Source of the DNA: Gnetum montanum
Taxonomy: Eukaryota > Streptophyta > Gnetopsida > Gnetales > Gnetaceae
NCBI GenBank assembly: GCA_015680685.1
Contig: MNCI01036292.1
Coordinates: 815,026-879,025 of the forward strand
DNA: 64,000 nt
Direction: 5' to 3'
Each line of letters begins with the position of its first letter. Position 1 is the first letter of the stretch. Both the position numbers and the translations under genes were made by a program. Below are positions 30,905-42,500 of this stretch, in pieces. The notes under the pieces are model-generated. The model was not told the origin of the DNA and did not search any database. It was given only the letters and a program-made list of their open reading frames with translations.

Positions 30905-31560
30905 TCAGGCATGAACTATTGTAGCAGTTTGTGATGTAGACAGTTTGGGTGCAATAGTAGGAGCAGGTCTAGCATAGTTAGTAGGGGTAGTAGGCAGTTT
31001 TCCTTGTCGTCCCATACTCGTTTGTTGTGTTTCTACTACTGCTACTATAGTTGCCTTAGCCTTTTCTTTGTCTTTTTTAGTGTATTGATTTTTAAAGGAT
31101 AAAAAAGTAGGGTCATGGCTATTTTGGGCTGCCTCCTCTATGTTCTTTATTTGCACAAATGCTTGGCTAAGTGCGTGCGTTAAGATAGTATAATTTGGAC
31201 TTTACAAAATCATTAATGGACCCCTTTAGAATAGTGAGGAGATAAGTCTCCGGGATTGGCTCATGGAGCTCATTGAGGGTAGCCCTCCACCATTGAATAA
31301 ATTTTTGAATAGGTTCAAGCAGGGCTTGCTTGACTTGTATGAGGCTATCAAGTGTTGCTTCAAGCTTCAAGCTATACTTGAACTTGGTGATGAACTGGTG
31401 TAATAAATCTTCCAAAGAAGATACGGAGTTTCGGGCCAAAGCCCAATAACAGTCAAGTGCTCTCCCTATGAGGGACATGGGGAACACCTGCAAGATGCCA
31501 TGTGGCCATGCCTGAAGCAACACACACTCTAGTCTAAACGTTACAGGATGGGCATTGGGG
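30905..31560 (-). pseudogene. Element B gag central domain
   Basis: Frames 31523-31167 and 31156-30905. The first matches the plant retrotransposon gag fold: SLIGRALDCYWALA, LLHQFITKFKYSL, LIQVKQALLEPIQKFIQWW and ILKGSINDFVKSKLYYL. It aligns with element A at 36827-36612 and 36440-35970. A break separates it from the C-terminal part at 30868. Confidence 0.8.
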
Positions 31561-32872
31561 TCTATTTCCCCATTGTATTCAGTTAATGTGGGTATGAAAC
31601 ACCCTTAGGTAATGTTAGAGATGGAACCAAAGAGCTGATAGGATCATCTTGATAGAAATCTATTGTCTTAAGCTCTTTGTTGGTAGCTGTTTTGATACGC
31701 TTGACTTCATCAGTTAGCTCTTGCATTAGTTTTTTGGCTTCAGCCTAGTCTTGGGCACCAGGTGAGATGGCAGATTGGTTATGTTGTGTAGTATACAAGT
31801 TAGATTATTGTACGGTGGGCTGGAAAGAGGAAAGTTCAGCAGTCAGAGGTTGCGCTTGTGGGATGTTCATGGTGGGTGCTATTAATGGGGGCATACTGTA
31901 AGGAAAGGGTTGTTGTTGTTGTTGTTACTATACTTGAGGGATGTTCATGGGTGGAATTGTATGAGGTGGTATGTTGTAGTGAGGGGGTTTATGTGGTTGC
32001 ATACCAGTCCCAGCCCACTGTCCAATCATGATTTGTGACGGAACACCCTGAAATCATTGAGTTGAAGTGGTGAAGGGTGTTCCTTGGGTTTGAATCCATG
32101 GTATATAGTGAGCAGATGTAGAAGCATGTATCATAGATAGCATCCCAATCACTTGGGATGGGAATGTCACTCCTACATTGGTTTGAGGCGGGTGTTTTTG
32201 GGGTTGTACTTGTAAGAGAAGGAGTGATGTGGTGATGGGAGGAATGGTGGTGACGAGTATATTGAATTGGGTATTGGTCACCAGGAGAGTGGGAATAAGA
32301 GTGGATGGTTCTTGTTGAGGCACATATGCTTGAGTGGTTTTAAATGAATGGAGGGGCATAGTCTCCCCCGTGAAGAGGTGAAATAACGGGTTGGCGTAGG
32401 TGTGCAGACTAAGAGTATGGTACGAATCCTCATGTTTGAACTGAGCCGTAAAGTCATCCTCCTCTTCCAATTGAGGATTTACCATAGACTGGTCCAGAGA
32501 CTGACTTCTTACTAGGAGGAGCTATGAGATGAGCTTAGAGTAATGCTCTGGAAGAGGGATGATGTCATAAGGGGAGGGGATGAACTCATGTCCTCCCTTA
32601 TGAACTAGTTCATACTGTTTCTTAGCCTCCAGTTTAGTTTGATCTACTACTAGGCCAGCTTGGATCTTCACACATATAAAGCTACACTATTCCAGTGTTA
32701 TGACATTGAATGATGGATTCTTCCCTTGCAGTCTGAGAGATCGGCGAGGTCCTCCCCAGGGATTGACCTCACCATGGGCCCCTACGGGTTGCATGATGGG
32801 TATCGGCATTGTTGTGGGGCCAATGATATCTAAAGTGGACTTGGTTGAAACATTGGTATTGGCGGTATTCAT
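31561..32872 (-). pseudogene. Element B gag N-terminal region
   Basis: Broken frames beginning with an ATG at 32872 and PRRSLRLQGKN, shared with element A (PRRSLRLQNKE). Then KKQYELVHKGGHEFIPSP and a long Pro/Thr/Gln-rich low-complexity section (32485-32054). A GTT microsatellite (31909-31926) lies inside. Function unknown; such N-terminal extensions occur in large Tat-type gag proteins. Confidence 0.65.
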
Positions 32873-33442
32873 GATGAAAAGGTCCTAAGTGTAACAAGGT
32901 GTATAGGAGGTAGGCAATGTAAGTGTACACAGACGAAAATATGGCTAAGTATGGAATTATGAGCAGTGTACAAACCACTCTCACAACGTACAGGCACTAT
33001 TGTCAATGTGCAGAAACTGATCACAGCATGTGAACTAGGCTCACGGCTTGTAGACTGCAATAGTCAATGTACAAAGAGAGTGGTCAGTGTGTTGAAAATG
33101 GTTGCAGCGTGCAGACAAGGTCTACAGTGTGTAGGTAGGCTAGGTAGTGTGCAGACAGGGTCTACAGTGTGTAGGTAAGCTAGGCAGTGTACAAATAGAG
33201 TGGTCAACGTGTTGAAAATTGTTGCAACGTACAAATAGAGTGGTCAGCATGTCGAAAATTGTTGCAGCATGCAAATAGGGTCTACATCGTGCCGGTGGGC
33301 TAGGCAGCGTGCAGACAGGGTCTACAGTGTGAGGGTAAGCTGGGCAGTGTGTAGACACTGAGATTGTTGCAGAACATGGCACAAATTTGAGAGGTACAAA
33401 ATTAGAATTATGCTGACTAAGTGTAGATTTAAGCAGTTTCAA
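32873..33442 (-). repeat. Leader of element B with tandem repeats
   Basis: The untranslated leader between PBS and gag. From 33010 to 33360 it is an array of related words: GCAGACAGGGTCTACAGTGTG, GTAGGTAAGCTAGGCAGTGT, ACAAATAGAGTGGTCA and GTTGAAAATTGTTGCA, each two to four times. The word family resembles the arrays in the spacer at 23880-24260. Confidence 0.65.
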
Positions 33443-33460
33443 GCCCTCCTTCTAGTGCCA
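33443..33460 (-). other. Primer-binding site of element B
   Basis: The minus strand reads TGGCACTAGAAGGAGGGC, five bases inside the 5' LTR; same tRNA-Asn-like site as in element 1 and element A. Confidence 0.8.
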
Positions 33461-33465
33461 TTTTT

Positions 33466-35290
33466 TGTACTGTCTGAAATCGTCGATGCAAGGCTGGAAT
33501 GGGGCAAGCACCATGTGATCTGCAGATGGGCATAGAAGACTCTACCTTCACTTGAGGATGAGTTGGAACTCACGAAGGTAGAGTACATCAGGTGGTCCGC
33601 ACGTAGATCAGACAAGGATTTCCTCAAAATTATGTCGCTATGCAATACGCCAGGTTATGTGTAAACAACATGATAAATGTAAACTGGAATGTAAACGTGC
33701 AGGAACATAAGCAGAGAGAGATAAACAAGAATGAATGAAAACTATAACAGATCTTAACCAGGAATGAAGCAACTTTATTGTAAAAAAAATAGAGATTACA
33801 ATGCACCAGTCTGAACGTAGTTGTGGATCTAACACAAGGTGGATGAAGAGCCCTGGTGGATGTGGAGAGATGATGGTATGCTGGTCTAGACTGCAGGCAC
33901 AGTGTGAAGGTTGTATGCTCAACATGCAGGGTAGATGTCTAGAGTACATGGTTCGTATGTTCCGATTTGCTCAGTCTCCTAGGTTCTTATCTCTATTTTT
34001 CCTAATTGCCCCCCCTAATCTAGTGAAAAATTGGGGTTTTTATGAGGTTTTGGACATTAGATTTGGATCTGGAAGGGTATGAGTGGCTGTGGATGAGAGA
34101 ATTTTGGGTCGGATGACATGTGGCTGCGTTGCTTGAGTGCAAAGAATATTACAACTGTACAAAGTGCTACATGACAACATGTACACGCTGGGTGTGTGGA
34201 CTTAGCGTATAGACTTGACCAACATTAAAGAATTCAACTTTACAAACGAACACTACTGTTACAACAAAAAATATGAACTGGCCCTTGAATTTGCGCTCCG
34301 GTGTCATGAGGATGCTGCCTGTCGAATTTGGGCTCATTTGGTAGGGTTTTGGGAAGCTTCAACTAGTGTATGTTGTGCTACATACTAGGCATACACGTTG
34401 GGCATGCAGGTTGGATGAATCACTTGATCGACCCTACTTTTGATGGTGCATGTTGGGTGTGCACGTTGGGCTTGTAGGCCAGCGTGTGAGGCCAAAACTG
34501 ATACTTTTGCCCACAATGGAAGTTTTCGAAGCTTATGATGTAGACTAGATGCTCATGCCCCGAGGGTCAACCCCATGCCAACAAATTTCCTGAAATTTCC
34601 TGTTTGACCTTGCTCTTGGTGCCACATGCTGGGCATACACGCTAGGTGTACACGCTGGGCATACATGCCGGGCGTGCAGGATGTACATGTTCAGCATGTG
34701 AACTACAAAGTGCATGATTTCAAGGTCAAAACTTGATTTTTTTGAGCCCATGATGGTGCCTAACAATTTCCCCATCTCTAAGTGTCAATTCTTTCTAAAA
34801 ATCTATCTCTAAAGTGCCTGTTTTGGTGACCTTTGAAGTCATACGCTAGGCATACACGCTAGGCGTGTGAGCCAGCGTGTAGGTAGGAAATGACCCATTT
34901 GGTGCCCAAAATATAGTTTTTAGGAGCCTGAGACCTATCTAGGACCTTAGGAAAGGTCATGGGGAGTCTATAACTTCAATTTTAGCCCATGTTTATGCGT
35001 TTTTGAGGCTCAAAAGTTGCTGCACGCTGGGCCATACGCTGGGCATGTATAGGCCAGCGTACAGGATGCATACCTAGTGAAAACCAAATATTTTGAGCTC
35101 AAAATTTTCCAAGATTGATGCCAGGTGTCACTGTAGTCTTTTTTGGATCCTAGAGAACCATTTCTTACTTAGTTTGACTCTATTTGAAGCTATCTGTGAG
35201 GTCCTCAAGCTTCAGTCATGCTGGGGAGTATCATGACTTAGCTCGATTCTTGTTGGAGAAGTGCTAAGCTCAGAATTTTGTGGTGTTTCA
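33466..35290 (-). repeat. 5' LTR of element B
   Basis: 1,825 bp, paired with 16398-18216. Starts TGTAC and ends TTTCA on the plus strand; the right edge abuts the target duplication TTTAG (35291-35295). It carries the same GCGTACACGCTGGGCG-type word clusters. No clear TATA box found. Confidence 0.92.
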
Positions 35291-37883
35291 TTTAGGCTTG
35301 GGAAACCCCAACGTAAGATGATCCTTGGCCATGTTAGTTGTCATAACCCCTTATTCTTTTCTATTAATTTGAAATTGGGTGATTGACTTAGAAATTTGCC
35401 CTTGCACAGGAGTGACAACTTATGGTTTTGGCACCCTGATGACAAAGGGTGCCTTGGGCATAGGCCTGGACTTGGCCGCGGCTTCATTGATAGAAGGCTG
35501 TCGGGCAGTGGTCTGAGAATGGGTTCAAAGGATAAAAGGTTGCTTTGGGTCATCACTTTTTGATGCTGATGGACCTACTGCTTGGGGCAGACAAGGGGGC
35601 ATTCGTAACACGAAAGGCTGTTTTGGCCATGCCTGACCATCGCCCTCTTCTCTTACCACATTGATTGTGTACCCTGCGTTATTTTCATTTAACAGGTCTT
35701 GGTACACATGCATGGATTGGTTTTCCAGGGCATGCTAGACTGCTACAATCTAGGATCAGGTCACCTTGGTCAATAAGATGTTGAATGTCATCTTTTAACA
35801 CCCAGCAGTAATTCGTATCATGACCACACAATTGATGGTAGTCACAAAATCCATCCAACCTAAAGTTCTTGGGAATTGGTGGTTCGTTAGGTTGGGCCAA
35901 GGAGGGGTTCTTGAGCAACTTAAAATGGCACTTGTGGCATTTTAGAGCCTCCTTGAACACCATCTTGTGTCAAATATGGCCAGTTCCCAGTAATTGCTTC
36001 AGGAGTTCAGAAGGCTTTACAAGTACAGACGCGTAATTTGAGCAATCTTTACGCTTGAATTTAGGCCTCGACTGTGGAGGTCCTTCAGGGGTAGAAGGAG
36101 TTTCTTGATTATTTCCAATTGAGCTAGTTGTCAACTTAGCATATTTCACAGGTATTTTCTTGTTGTTGTTTTTCTTCTTGCCTCCTTCGGCAATTGTCGC
36201 TACTATCGTCGGTGTGGCTTTGCCTTTGTTTGTACCTTTGCTGTGGGAATTTTTGTGGACCACATACGCTGGATCTTTGCTAGCCTCCACCATGTCTTGG
36301 ATGCTCTTAGTCTGAGAAAAGGCTTGGCTGAGGGAGTGGGGAGTGAGGTAATATAGTTTAGACTTGATAAAGTCGCTAACTGCCCCTTTGAAGATTGCCA
36401 ATAGATGGGCCTCTACGATGGGTTCGTGGATTTCATTCAAGGTAGCGCTACACCGCTGTATAAACTTTTGATCCGACTTGAGCGGGTCTTACTTGACTCC
36501 AATGAGCTAGTCCAGCATGACTTCCAGCTTCAGGTTGTACTTGAAATGAGTCACAAACTGAGTTAATAGCTCTTCCAAAGTTGAAATGGAAGCACATGGG
36601 AGTGCTCAATACTAATCCAAAGCTTTACCCGTTAAGGACATAAAAAAGACACGAATGATAGTATGTGTCCATTGTTGCAATAGCAATGATTCTGATCTAA
36701 AAGTAACTAAATGGGTGTTGGGATCACCTTCCCCACTGTATTTCGTAAAATGGGGGAGTGGCATTCCAGGCGGTAATGATAAAACATGCACCACCGGGCT
36801 AATAGGATCGTCATTGTAAAAATCCATGACTTGTACTATGTTAGAACCAGAAGCCTTTAGACATTTAACCTCCTCTGTAAGGGTCTAAATAAGCTAGAAA
36901 GCTTGATCTAGACCCATAGATGGAGAGGTCATTTGTGGAATGACAGGAGGAACTACACTGGGCGACGGAATAGGGACAGCCGCCACCGGTTGTGCCATTT
37001 GATACACTGTTTGTGCAATAGGGTGTATAGACAATGACCTTGTAACAAGGTTTAATAGTGGTGGGAGTTGGCTTTGATGAAGGAGTGGTTTGGACATCTG
37101 TGTAGGTTGCGTAGCAAGAGGCATGTTTGAAACCCACCATGCTGTAGTGGCGGGCCTTGTCGTGTGGATCAGGATGAAGGCGGGTGTTGTAGGTAATTGT
37201 GAAGTGGGCATCGCGTGTACATGTGGTGACATGGGCACAGGTACATGATGAGATGGAATAGGTAATTGCACCTGCTGAGGTATGATTTGTGACGGACCTT
37301 CACCTGGAAGAATAGTTGGAGAGAGAAAATGTAGACGTGGCGAATGCGGGACTTGATTAGTATTGGATAATGTTAAAGGCGTGGTAACCATGAACAACAG
37401 ATTTACATGGGACATCGTGGAGGGAGGGGCCATGGTGAAATCCACGTGATTGCCTCCGTTAGAGTGAGAGTCTAGATCATCTTGCCCGTCATGAAGCGTT
37501 TCATCATGGAACAACTTCTAGAGTTGTTCTAGCAATGTCTTAGCCATCAGCATTTGATCTAGGATCCACTTTTGTTGATCTGTCAGGGGTATAGTGGTGT
37601 TAGGTGAAGGAATAAATTCCTTCCAATTGTAGTACATGAACTCATATTCTCGTTTTTCCTCAAATTCTAGTGGATACATGGGCAGGTTTGCTGCTAGTTT
37701 AGCACAAAGGAAATTGTAGTGTTCCTTGCGCTGAGCATGTCCCTCAGGCTCCTTATTTTGTAGCCTGAGGGAGCGACGTGGTTGCACTAGACTAATTGGT
37801 GGCTCAACCACATGAGGCATAATTTGCATGGTCCAAGGATTCTCAAGGTTGGCGATGTCAACAGCAGTAGTTGATGTTGTCAT
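35291..37883 (-). pseudogene. Element A gag
   Basis: The right-hand part of A, cut by B at 35290/35291. Frames from the N-terminus: 37883-37518 (QPRRSLRLQNKEPEGHAQRK, EFIPSPNTTIPL), 37514-36894 (Pro/Ser/Thr-rich), 36827-36612 and 36440-35970 (gag fold: LPPGMPLPHFTKYSGEGD, IFKGAVSDFIKSKLYYL), 35963-35685 (FCDYHQLCGHDTNYCWVLK, a knuckle-like Cys/His segment) and 35713-35341 (QPFVLRMPP). Collinear with gag of B but more broken. The last ~70 residues of gag lie on the other side of B, at 16397-16180. Confidence 0.8.
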
Positions 37884-38114
37884 TCTCTATGCAGTTGTGA
37901 AGTAATGATGATAAGGATAAAGATCACAAGGGAAAAGGAAAACTAATGAATGTTTAGAGCTTTCTATCTTGTAGGATTCCAAAGGAATCGTCAAAGCGAG
38001 TGATTTGCACCACACAAACTTGTAAACAACCTCAAAGGTATTACGTTTACGTTGATTAACAATGGCTACAAACAGCTTACAAGAATACCCATAAAGTGCG
38101 GATCAGAGGTTTAG
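37884..38114. other. Leader of element A
   Basis: Short untranslated leader between PBS and gag of A. AT-rich; no repeat array, unlike the B leader. Confidence 0.5.
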
Positions 38115-38132
38115 GCCCTCCTTCTAGTGCCA
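38115..38132 (-). other. Primer-binding site of element A
   Basis: The minus strand reads TGGCACTAGAAGGAGGGC, identical to that of element B and six bases from the LTR edge. Confidence 0.8.
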
Positions 38133-38138
38133 GAAAAT

Positions 38139-39612
38139 TGTAGCGATGGAAAACTTTGGTCGCTGGAGATACTGAGCAGGAATCCGTGTACATAGTTTTA
38201 ACCCTAGATTCGTGTGAGGGCCATGCTGGAGAGAACGAATTCGAGGTGCCCTGAACAGTCTTGTTGATTAGATAGGGACTTACTTGATCAGTAACATTTT
38301 TTTTGGTGATATTTGGATGACAAAATGATGGATATTTATGAGAAGATATAATATTGTTAACTTCAAAGGTGATTGAAAACAATATAATCGATTTGAAACG
38401 ATTTGCAAGATTCGTATAGATAGAACACAATAGCTCGGATTTAGAACATAGGCAATCCCAAGATCTAGGATTTGACTCATGAACAGAATGTATTAGATAC
38501 AATGATTACGAACAGACTTCCATTTAGGTAAAGTACGTGCAAACAAAAAGAAAGTTGTTTAAAGACAAAGCAAGCAAAGGTTGATCTACCTTGTTCAAGC
38601 CAATCTGGGCATACAGAGGTCAGACCTGAAGTAGAATATCTGTTACCTGACTATTTTTGATCAAGGGTTCTTGCCAATCACCTCCAATGTTTTTACGATC
38701 CTTGATCCTCTTTCATTTTCTTGTCAATATTTTGTCAAAGTTCTCAACGATTGCCAATGGAAGAAAATCGCTCGTAGAGAAAATTTGTCAACCTAAAAAT
38801 TTTTTTTTGCCCCCCTTTTGATTCTTGTCAACTGGGATATTTATAAGGTTAGGGTCAGGATATTTATAAGGTATAGATGATGTGTGTCCTAAAGTTACGA
38901 GATGTCGTTGACTTGATGCTTTTGTGTTTGAAGCCTGTGGCATCACGCTATATTACGCTCTGTGGTGTAATGTGTTGTAAACCACTCTTGTTTGAGCTTT
39001 GGTGACAAACTGTTCTTTGATTACGTGGCATCGTGCTGGATTACACTGCGTCATGCTAGATTACGCTGCGTAGCGTAATTCAGTGTAAAATGGCGAATCT
39101 TGTAAAAGAGTGATGTTTCCACGCTGCCTTTGTTTCTGTTCAATTCTTTTGGGGTTTATTACACTACACTACATGATGCAGCGTAATTGGCCCCTTATCT
39201 GAAAAGGAGAACTTGCTGGAATGTACGGCAAGTTGCAGATTGTTGCTTAAGCCTTGAGATTTTGCTGGATTGCCGAGGTCCTGAATTTTTTGCCATCTCT
39301 ATTGTTGTGGTGGACCACCTTCTAACATTACACTGTGTTATACAACATTACGCTATATTGTGTAACGCATCATAATATGCCAAAAGTTAAGATTTTCATA
39401 ACATGGAAAGCTTCCAAGGTTGAAAGATTGTCATTATGCACCCCTGGTCTTGTTCTGTCCTCTAGAGTTCATTACGTTGTGTTGTGTATCATGGTAGAAT
39501 AGACCCTTAACTGAAGAGAGAACTTGCTGGGCCACATTTTGTCACAAAGTTTTTGCCTAAGTCACAAGATTTTACTGAACCGTTGAAGCCTCAAAATTTT
39601 CACAGTGTTTCA
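38139..39612 (-). repeat. 5' LTR of element A
   Basis: About 1,474 bp, from TGTAGCGATGG next to the PBS to GTGTTTCA. Both ends match other copies: the minus-strand end CATCGCTACA resembles the C LTR end GTCGCTACA (44167), and the minus-strand start TGAAACACTGTG resembles TGAAACACC in B and C. The right edge abuts, in frame, the RNase H of element C, showing A inserted into C. U3 holds a two-copy unit about 300 bp apart and many copies of a TTACGCTGCGTAGCGTAA-like word. Confidence 0.85.
38838..38868 (-). promoter_or_regulatory. Two TATA boxes in the A LTR
   Basis: TATAAATA occurs on the minus strand at 38838-38845 and 38861-38868, each followed by TCC. They lie about 700 bp from the LTR end, the same distance as the TATA box in the C LTR (43435). 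Confidence 0.6.
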
Positions 39613-40170
39613 CCTTGTACCTACAATGTGGCAGAATACAAGGGGCTACTCAGAGGTCTCTTAACTGCCAAAGTGCTATGCATACAATACCTGGCTATCT
39701 GGGGAGATTCACAATTACTTGGGAATCAGGTCATCGAGGTCTATGCCTGCAAGGCTACGCACCTGCAACCCTACTGTGATCTGGCAAAAATCCTGCTTAA
39801 ACGATTCGCAACCATAGATGTGCAACACGTGCCGCGTAACGAAAACACCATGGAAGACACTTTAGCTACCCTTGTGCTAAACATTCCATCACATTCTCTA
39901 GCAAACCTACCAACCTCGATTATAGAATGCATGGAGCCTATCATTCAGGTAGAACATGTGGCATCTATCAGTGTTGCGGATACCCAGGAATGGTATGCTA
40001 ACATCAAAGCTTATCTACAACATGGCGATCCCCCAGAAGGATTGACATCCAGCCAGAGAGATGCAATCCATAAGCATGCCCAACAGTACGTGCTCATGGG
40101 AAATGATGCCCTATGTCGATGCTCCTACGATGGGGTATTGCTGGTATGTTTAGGTGGCAAGCAAGCATAA
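39613..40170 (+). CDS. Element C second RNase H, N-terminally truncated
   Basis: The genuine part of an open frame that begins by chance inside the A LTR (39553). From PCTYNVAEYKGLLRGL (39613) it follows the archaeal-type RNase H: IWGDSQLLGNQV, HLQPYCDLAKILLKRF and NENTMEDTLATLVLNI, with Glu replacing Ala before the final Asp region. The first catalytic Asp (FDGAS) is missing, lost with the 5' half. It continues into the integrase linker (DTQEWYANIKAYLQHGD) and ends at TAA 40168-40170, one transition from CAA. Confidence 0.8.
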   Translation, partial: PCTYNVAEYKGLLRGLLTAKVLCIQYLAIWGDSQLLGNQVIEVYACKATHLQPYCDLAKILLKRFATIDVQHVPRNENTMEDTLATLVLNIPSHSLANLPTSIIECMEPIIQVEHVASISVADTQEWYANIKAYLQHGDPPEGLTSSQRDAIHKHAQQYVLMGNDALCRCSYDGVLLVCLGGKQA

Positions 40171-41232
40171 AAGGTAGTTAATGAAGTACATGAGGGGCTA
40201 TGCGGTGGACACATAGCACCCACAACTATGGCTGCCAAAATTAGATGCCTAGGATTCTACTAGCCCCACATGGAATGTGACTGCCTATCAAAATTCAAGA
40301 AATGCGACACGTGCCAAAGATATGCAAATTTCATGCACATAGCACCTATAGACCTACACCCAACATAGATCATGTGTCCCTTCCAACGATGGCTATTAGA
40401 CCTCATAGGGCCTATCACACCTAAGTCCTCTATAGGGCATAGCTTCATCATCACCACCACTAAGTACTTCACCAAGTGGGTGGAGGCTATTCCCCTGAGG
40501 AAGACTACATCACAGGAAATTTGCCATTTTATCCTCGACAACATCGTAACAAGGTTTGGGCTTCCAATGACTATTGTGATCGACAATGGGCTAGAGTTCA
40601 GCAATACAAAAACCCTAACCTTCTATAGCAATCTAGGCATTAAAAAATCATTTTCTTCCCTTTACTATCTGTAGGCGAACAGGAAAGTGGAGGCTACAAA
40701 TAAGTCTATCATCAACTTGCTAAAGCGGATGCTCAACAATAGCAAGAGGTGGTGGCATGAGAAAATCCTCTACATCGTATGGGCCTATCGAACGACGTGG
40801 AGAAATGCAACAAGTAAAACCCCTTATAGTCTTGTTTATGGATCTAAAGCTATATTGCCTCTTGAGTTGCAGGTACCATCGCTCTGGATAATCCTCGTGG
40901 ATGTTGTAAGCGAATCCCGAAATAGCAAGTCGCGAGTCATCAACCTCGACTTAGTGGAGGAGGAGCATGCATAGACACTGAAATGCATCGAGCACTACCA
41001 AAGCAAGAAGTAGCAGAAATACCATGCAGACCTACATCGACAGCCAATGCAGAAGGGAGACCTCGTCCTCAAGGCCACCCTTGAACACGCAAGAAAATTC
41101 TCAGCCAGCTGGGAAGGCCCTTACGTGGTTACTAAAGCCTTCTGGAATGGAGCTTTTAAGCTAGCGTACATGGATTGCAACGAGTTCGCCAACCTAGTGA
41201 ATCACTCGTATCTCAAGCCATACTACATCTGA
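40171..41232 (+). pseudogene. Element C integrase
   Basis: The complete integrase is recognisable: zinc region (EVHEGLCGGHIAP, then KKCDTCQRY), core with LDLIGPITPKSSIGHSF, TIVIDNGLEFSN and NRKVEATNKSII (all three acidic residues kept), then TPYSLVYGSKAILPLELQV and a chromo-like tail (ASWEGPYVVTKAF) to TGA at 41230-41232. Five stops (40261, 40366, 40672, 40972, 41011) follow the one at 40168; four are TAG where Gln is expected and one is TAG where relatives have Trp. Confidence 0.85.
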
Positions 41233-42487
41233 AGTACAATGACATCCACCATCATCTGGTACAATGTTAAACTAGCACCAACACCGAGTAGCGTCTGCAA
41301 TCACGATAAAATAGTGGCATCAGGCATCGTCTGCTACGACAATAAACTGGCATGTATGGTCTGTTGGGACCTTAAATCAGTACAATAGTTTGCTGAGACC
41401 TTAAACTAGCACATGGTCTAGCAAGACCTTAAACTAGGTTCACATCGCATCCCCAACATGCACTAGCATCAAATACACATTAGGTGGATGCCATGCAACC
41501 ACATGGGTGGGTCATTGCAGCTCCAAAACATGATTCACAACATAATGGGAACACGGTCAGGAGCATGTATGGTGTTGCCACCCTTGGCATCATGCTGACC
41601 CTCCAAAGATACTTTTGGGGCATTATACTAGCCCTCTGAACCTACCGTCACCACGACTCCTTACCCTGATGGTGGTTCCAGGGTTAGTTCTCGCATCTGG
41701 AGTGATGACAGTATTGTGGCCCAACTGCAATATTGTTACTCCATCTCCCTATCAACACCTGGGCTTGCATGACGTTCACTATGTGGCAGCTGATCCCATA
41801 GCTAAACCAGGTATGCAAACCACTAGTAGGGATTCCAGAGCATCTGCACCCACAAGCAACTCCCGGGGCCTTTAGGACCAGCTCCGTCGTGCTGGAGTTA
41901 CCGAGGCCACTACTGGCCTTCCTGCTTTGGACACCATGCACCAACGCAAGTGTCCAAGAGTTACAACAATGCCAATAGCTAGAAAAACCTTCACCCCTGT
42001 AGGCATGTCTCACCATAGCAGCAAATGCTACCACATCGCAAAGCGAGTGCCTCGACCTGCTTGGCCACTATAGAGTGCAAACCCCCATGGTGCTCGTAAC
42101 ACAGCTCATCGCCAGGGGAACACCAGTGCAAGTTCCATGACACGTGTAACACAACTCGCCACATGGAACACATTTTTAGGTAGGTCAAAACCCTTCATGG
42201 ATGTAACACAACTCATCCCGTGAAGGAAACACCTGTCCTACAAGAGGTTGAAGAACAGCGCCAGCCAAAGATGAAAATGTGGATGAGTCCGTTAGAGCAC
42301 TTCAATGAGGGACTCTACTAAACATCATCTTTGCTCTCTACCTTAACCTCTGCATAATCAATGTAACATTCTGAAGTGTAGTCAAGTGATGTTCGACACT
42401 CAAGAAATGACAACCTTAGCATTTCATTTGCTGCAGTGTTTCGTATTCTTTGCCGACATCTATCAAGCCTGTTCTCCCGACATCGAC
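41233..42487. other. 3' non-coding region of element C
   Basis: Contains the boundary motif in reverse orientation to A and B (41287-41440, e.g. GGACCTTAAATCAG and AGACCTTAAACTAG), which is the same orientation relative to the element. Three copies of a unit near GTAACACAACTC-YC-C-TGGAACAC lie at 42096-42124, 42146-42172 and 42203-42233. No coding frame is supported. Confidence 0.55.
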
Positions 42488-42500
42488 AAAGAGAGGCCAA
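42488..42500 (+). other. Polypurine tract of element C
   Basis: AAAGAGAGGCCAA immediately before the LTR start TGAAACACC; near-identical to that of B. Confidence 0.75.

Larger units (their letters stand above)
16398..35290 (-). mobile_element. Complete Ty3/gypsy (Tat-like) element B, 18.9 kb
   Basis: Flanked by the perfect 5-bp direct repeat TTTAG (16393-16397 and 35291-35295). Two LTRs (16398-18216 and 33466-35290) start TGTAC and end TCA on the plus strand. Inside are a PBS, leader repeats, gag, protease, an antisense intron-bearing gene, a repeat-rich spacer, RT, gypsy RNase H, archaeal-type RNase H, integrase, a motif array and a polypurine tract. By eye the first 200 bp of the two LTRs differ at about 30 sites, some five-sixths transitions, so the insertion is old. 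It sits inside the gag/protease region of element A in the same orientation. Confidence 0.93.
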
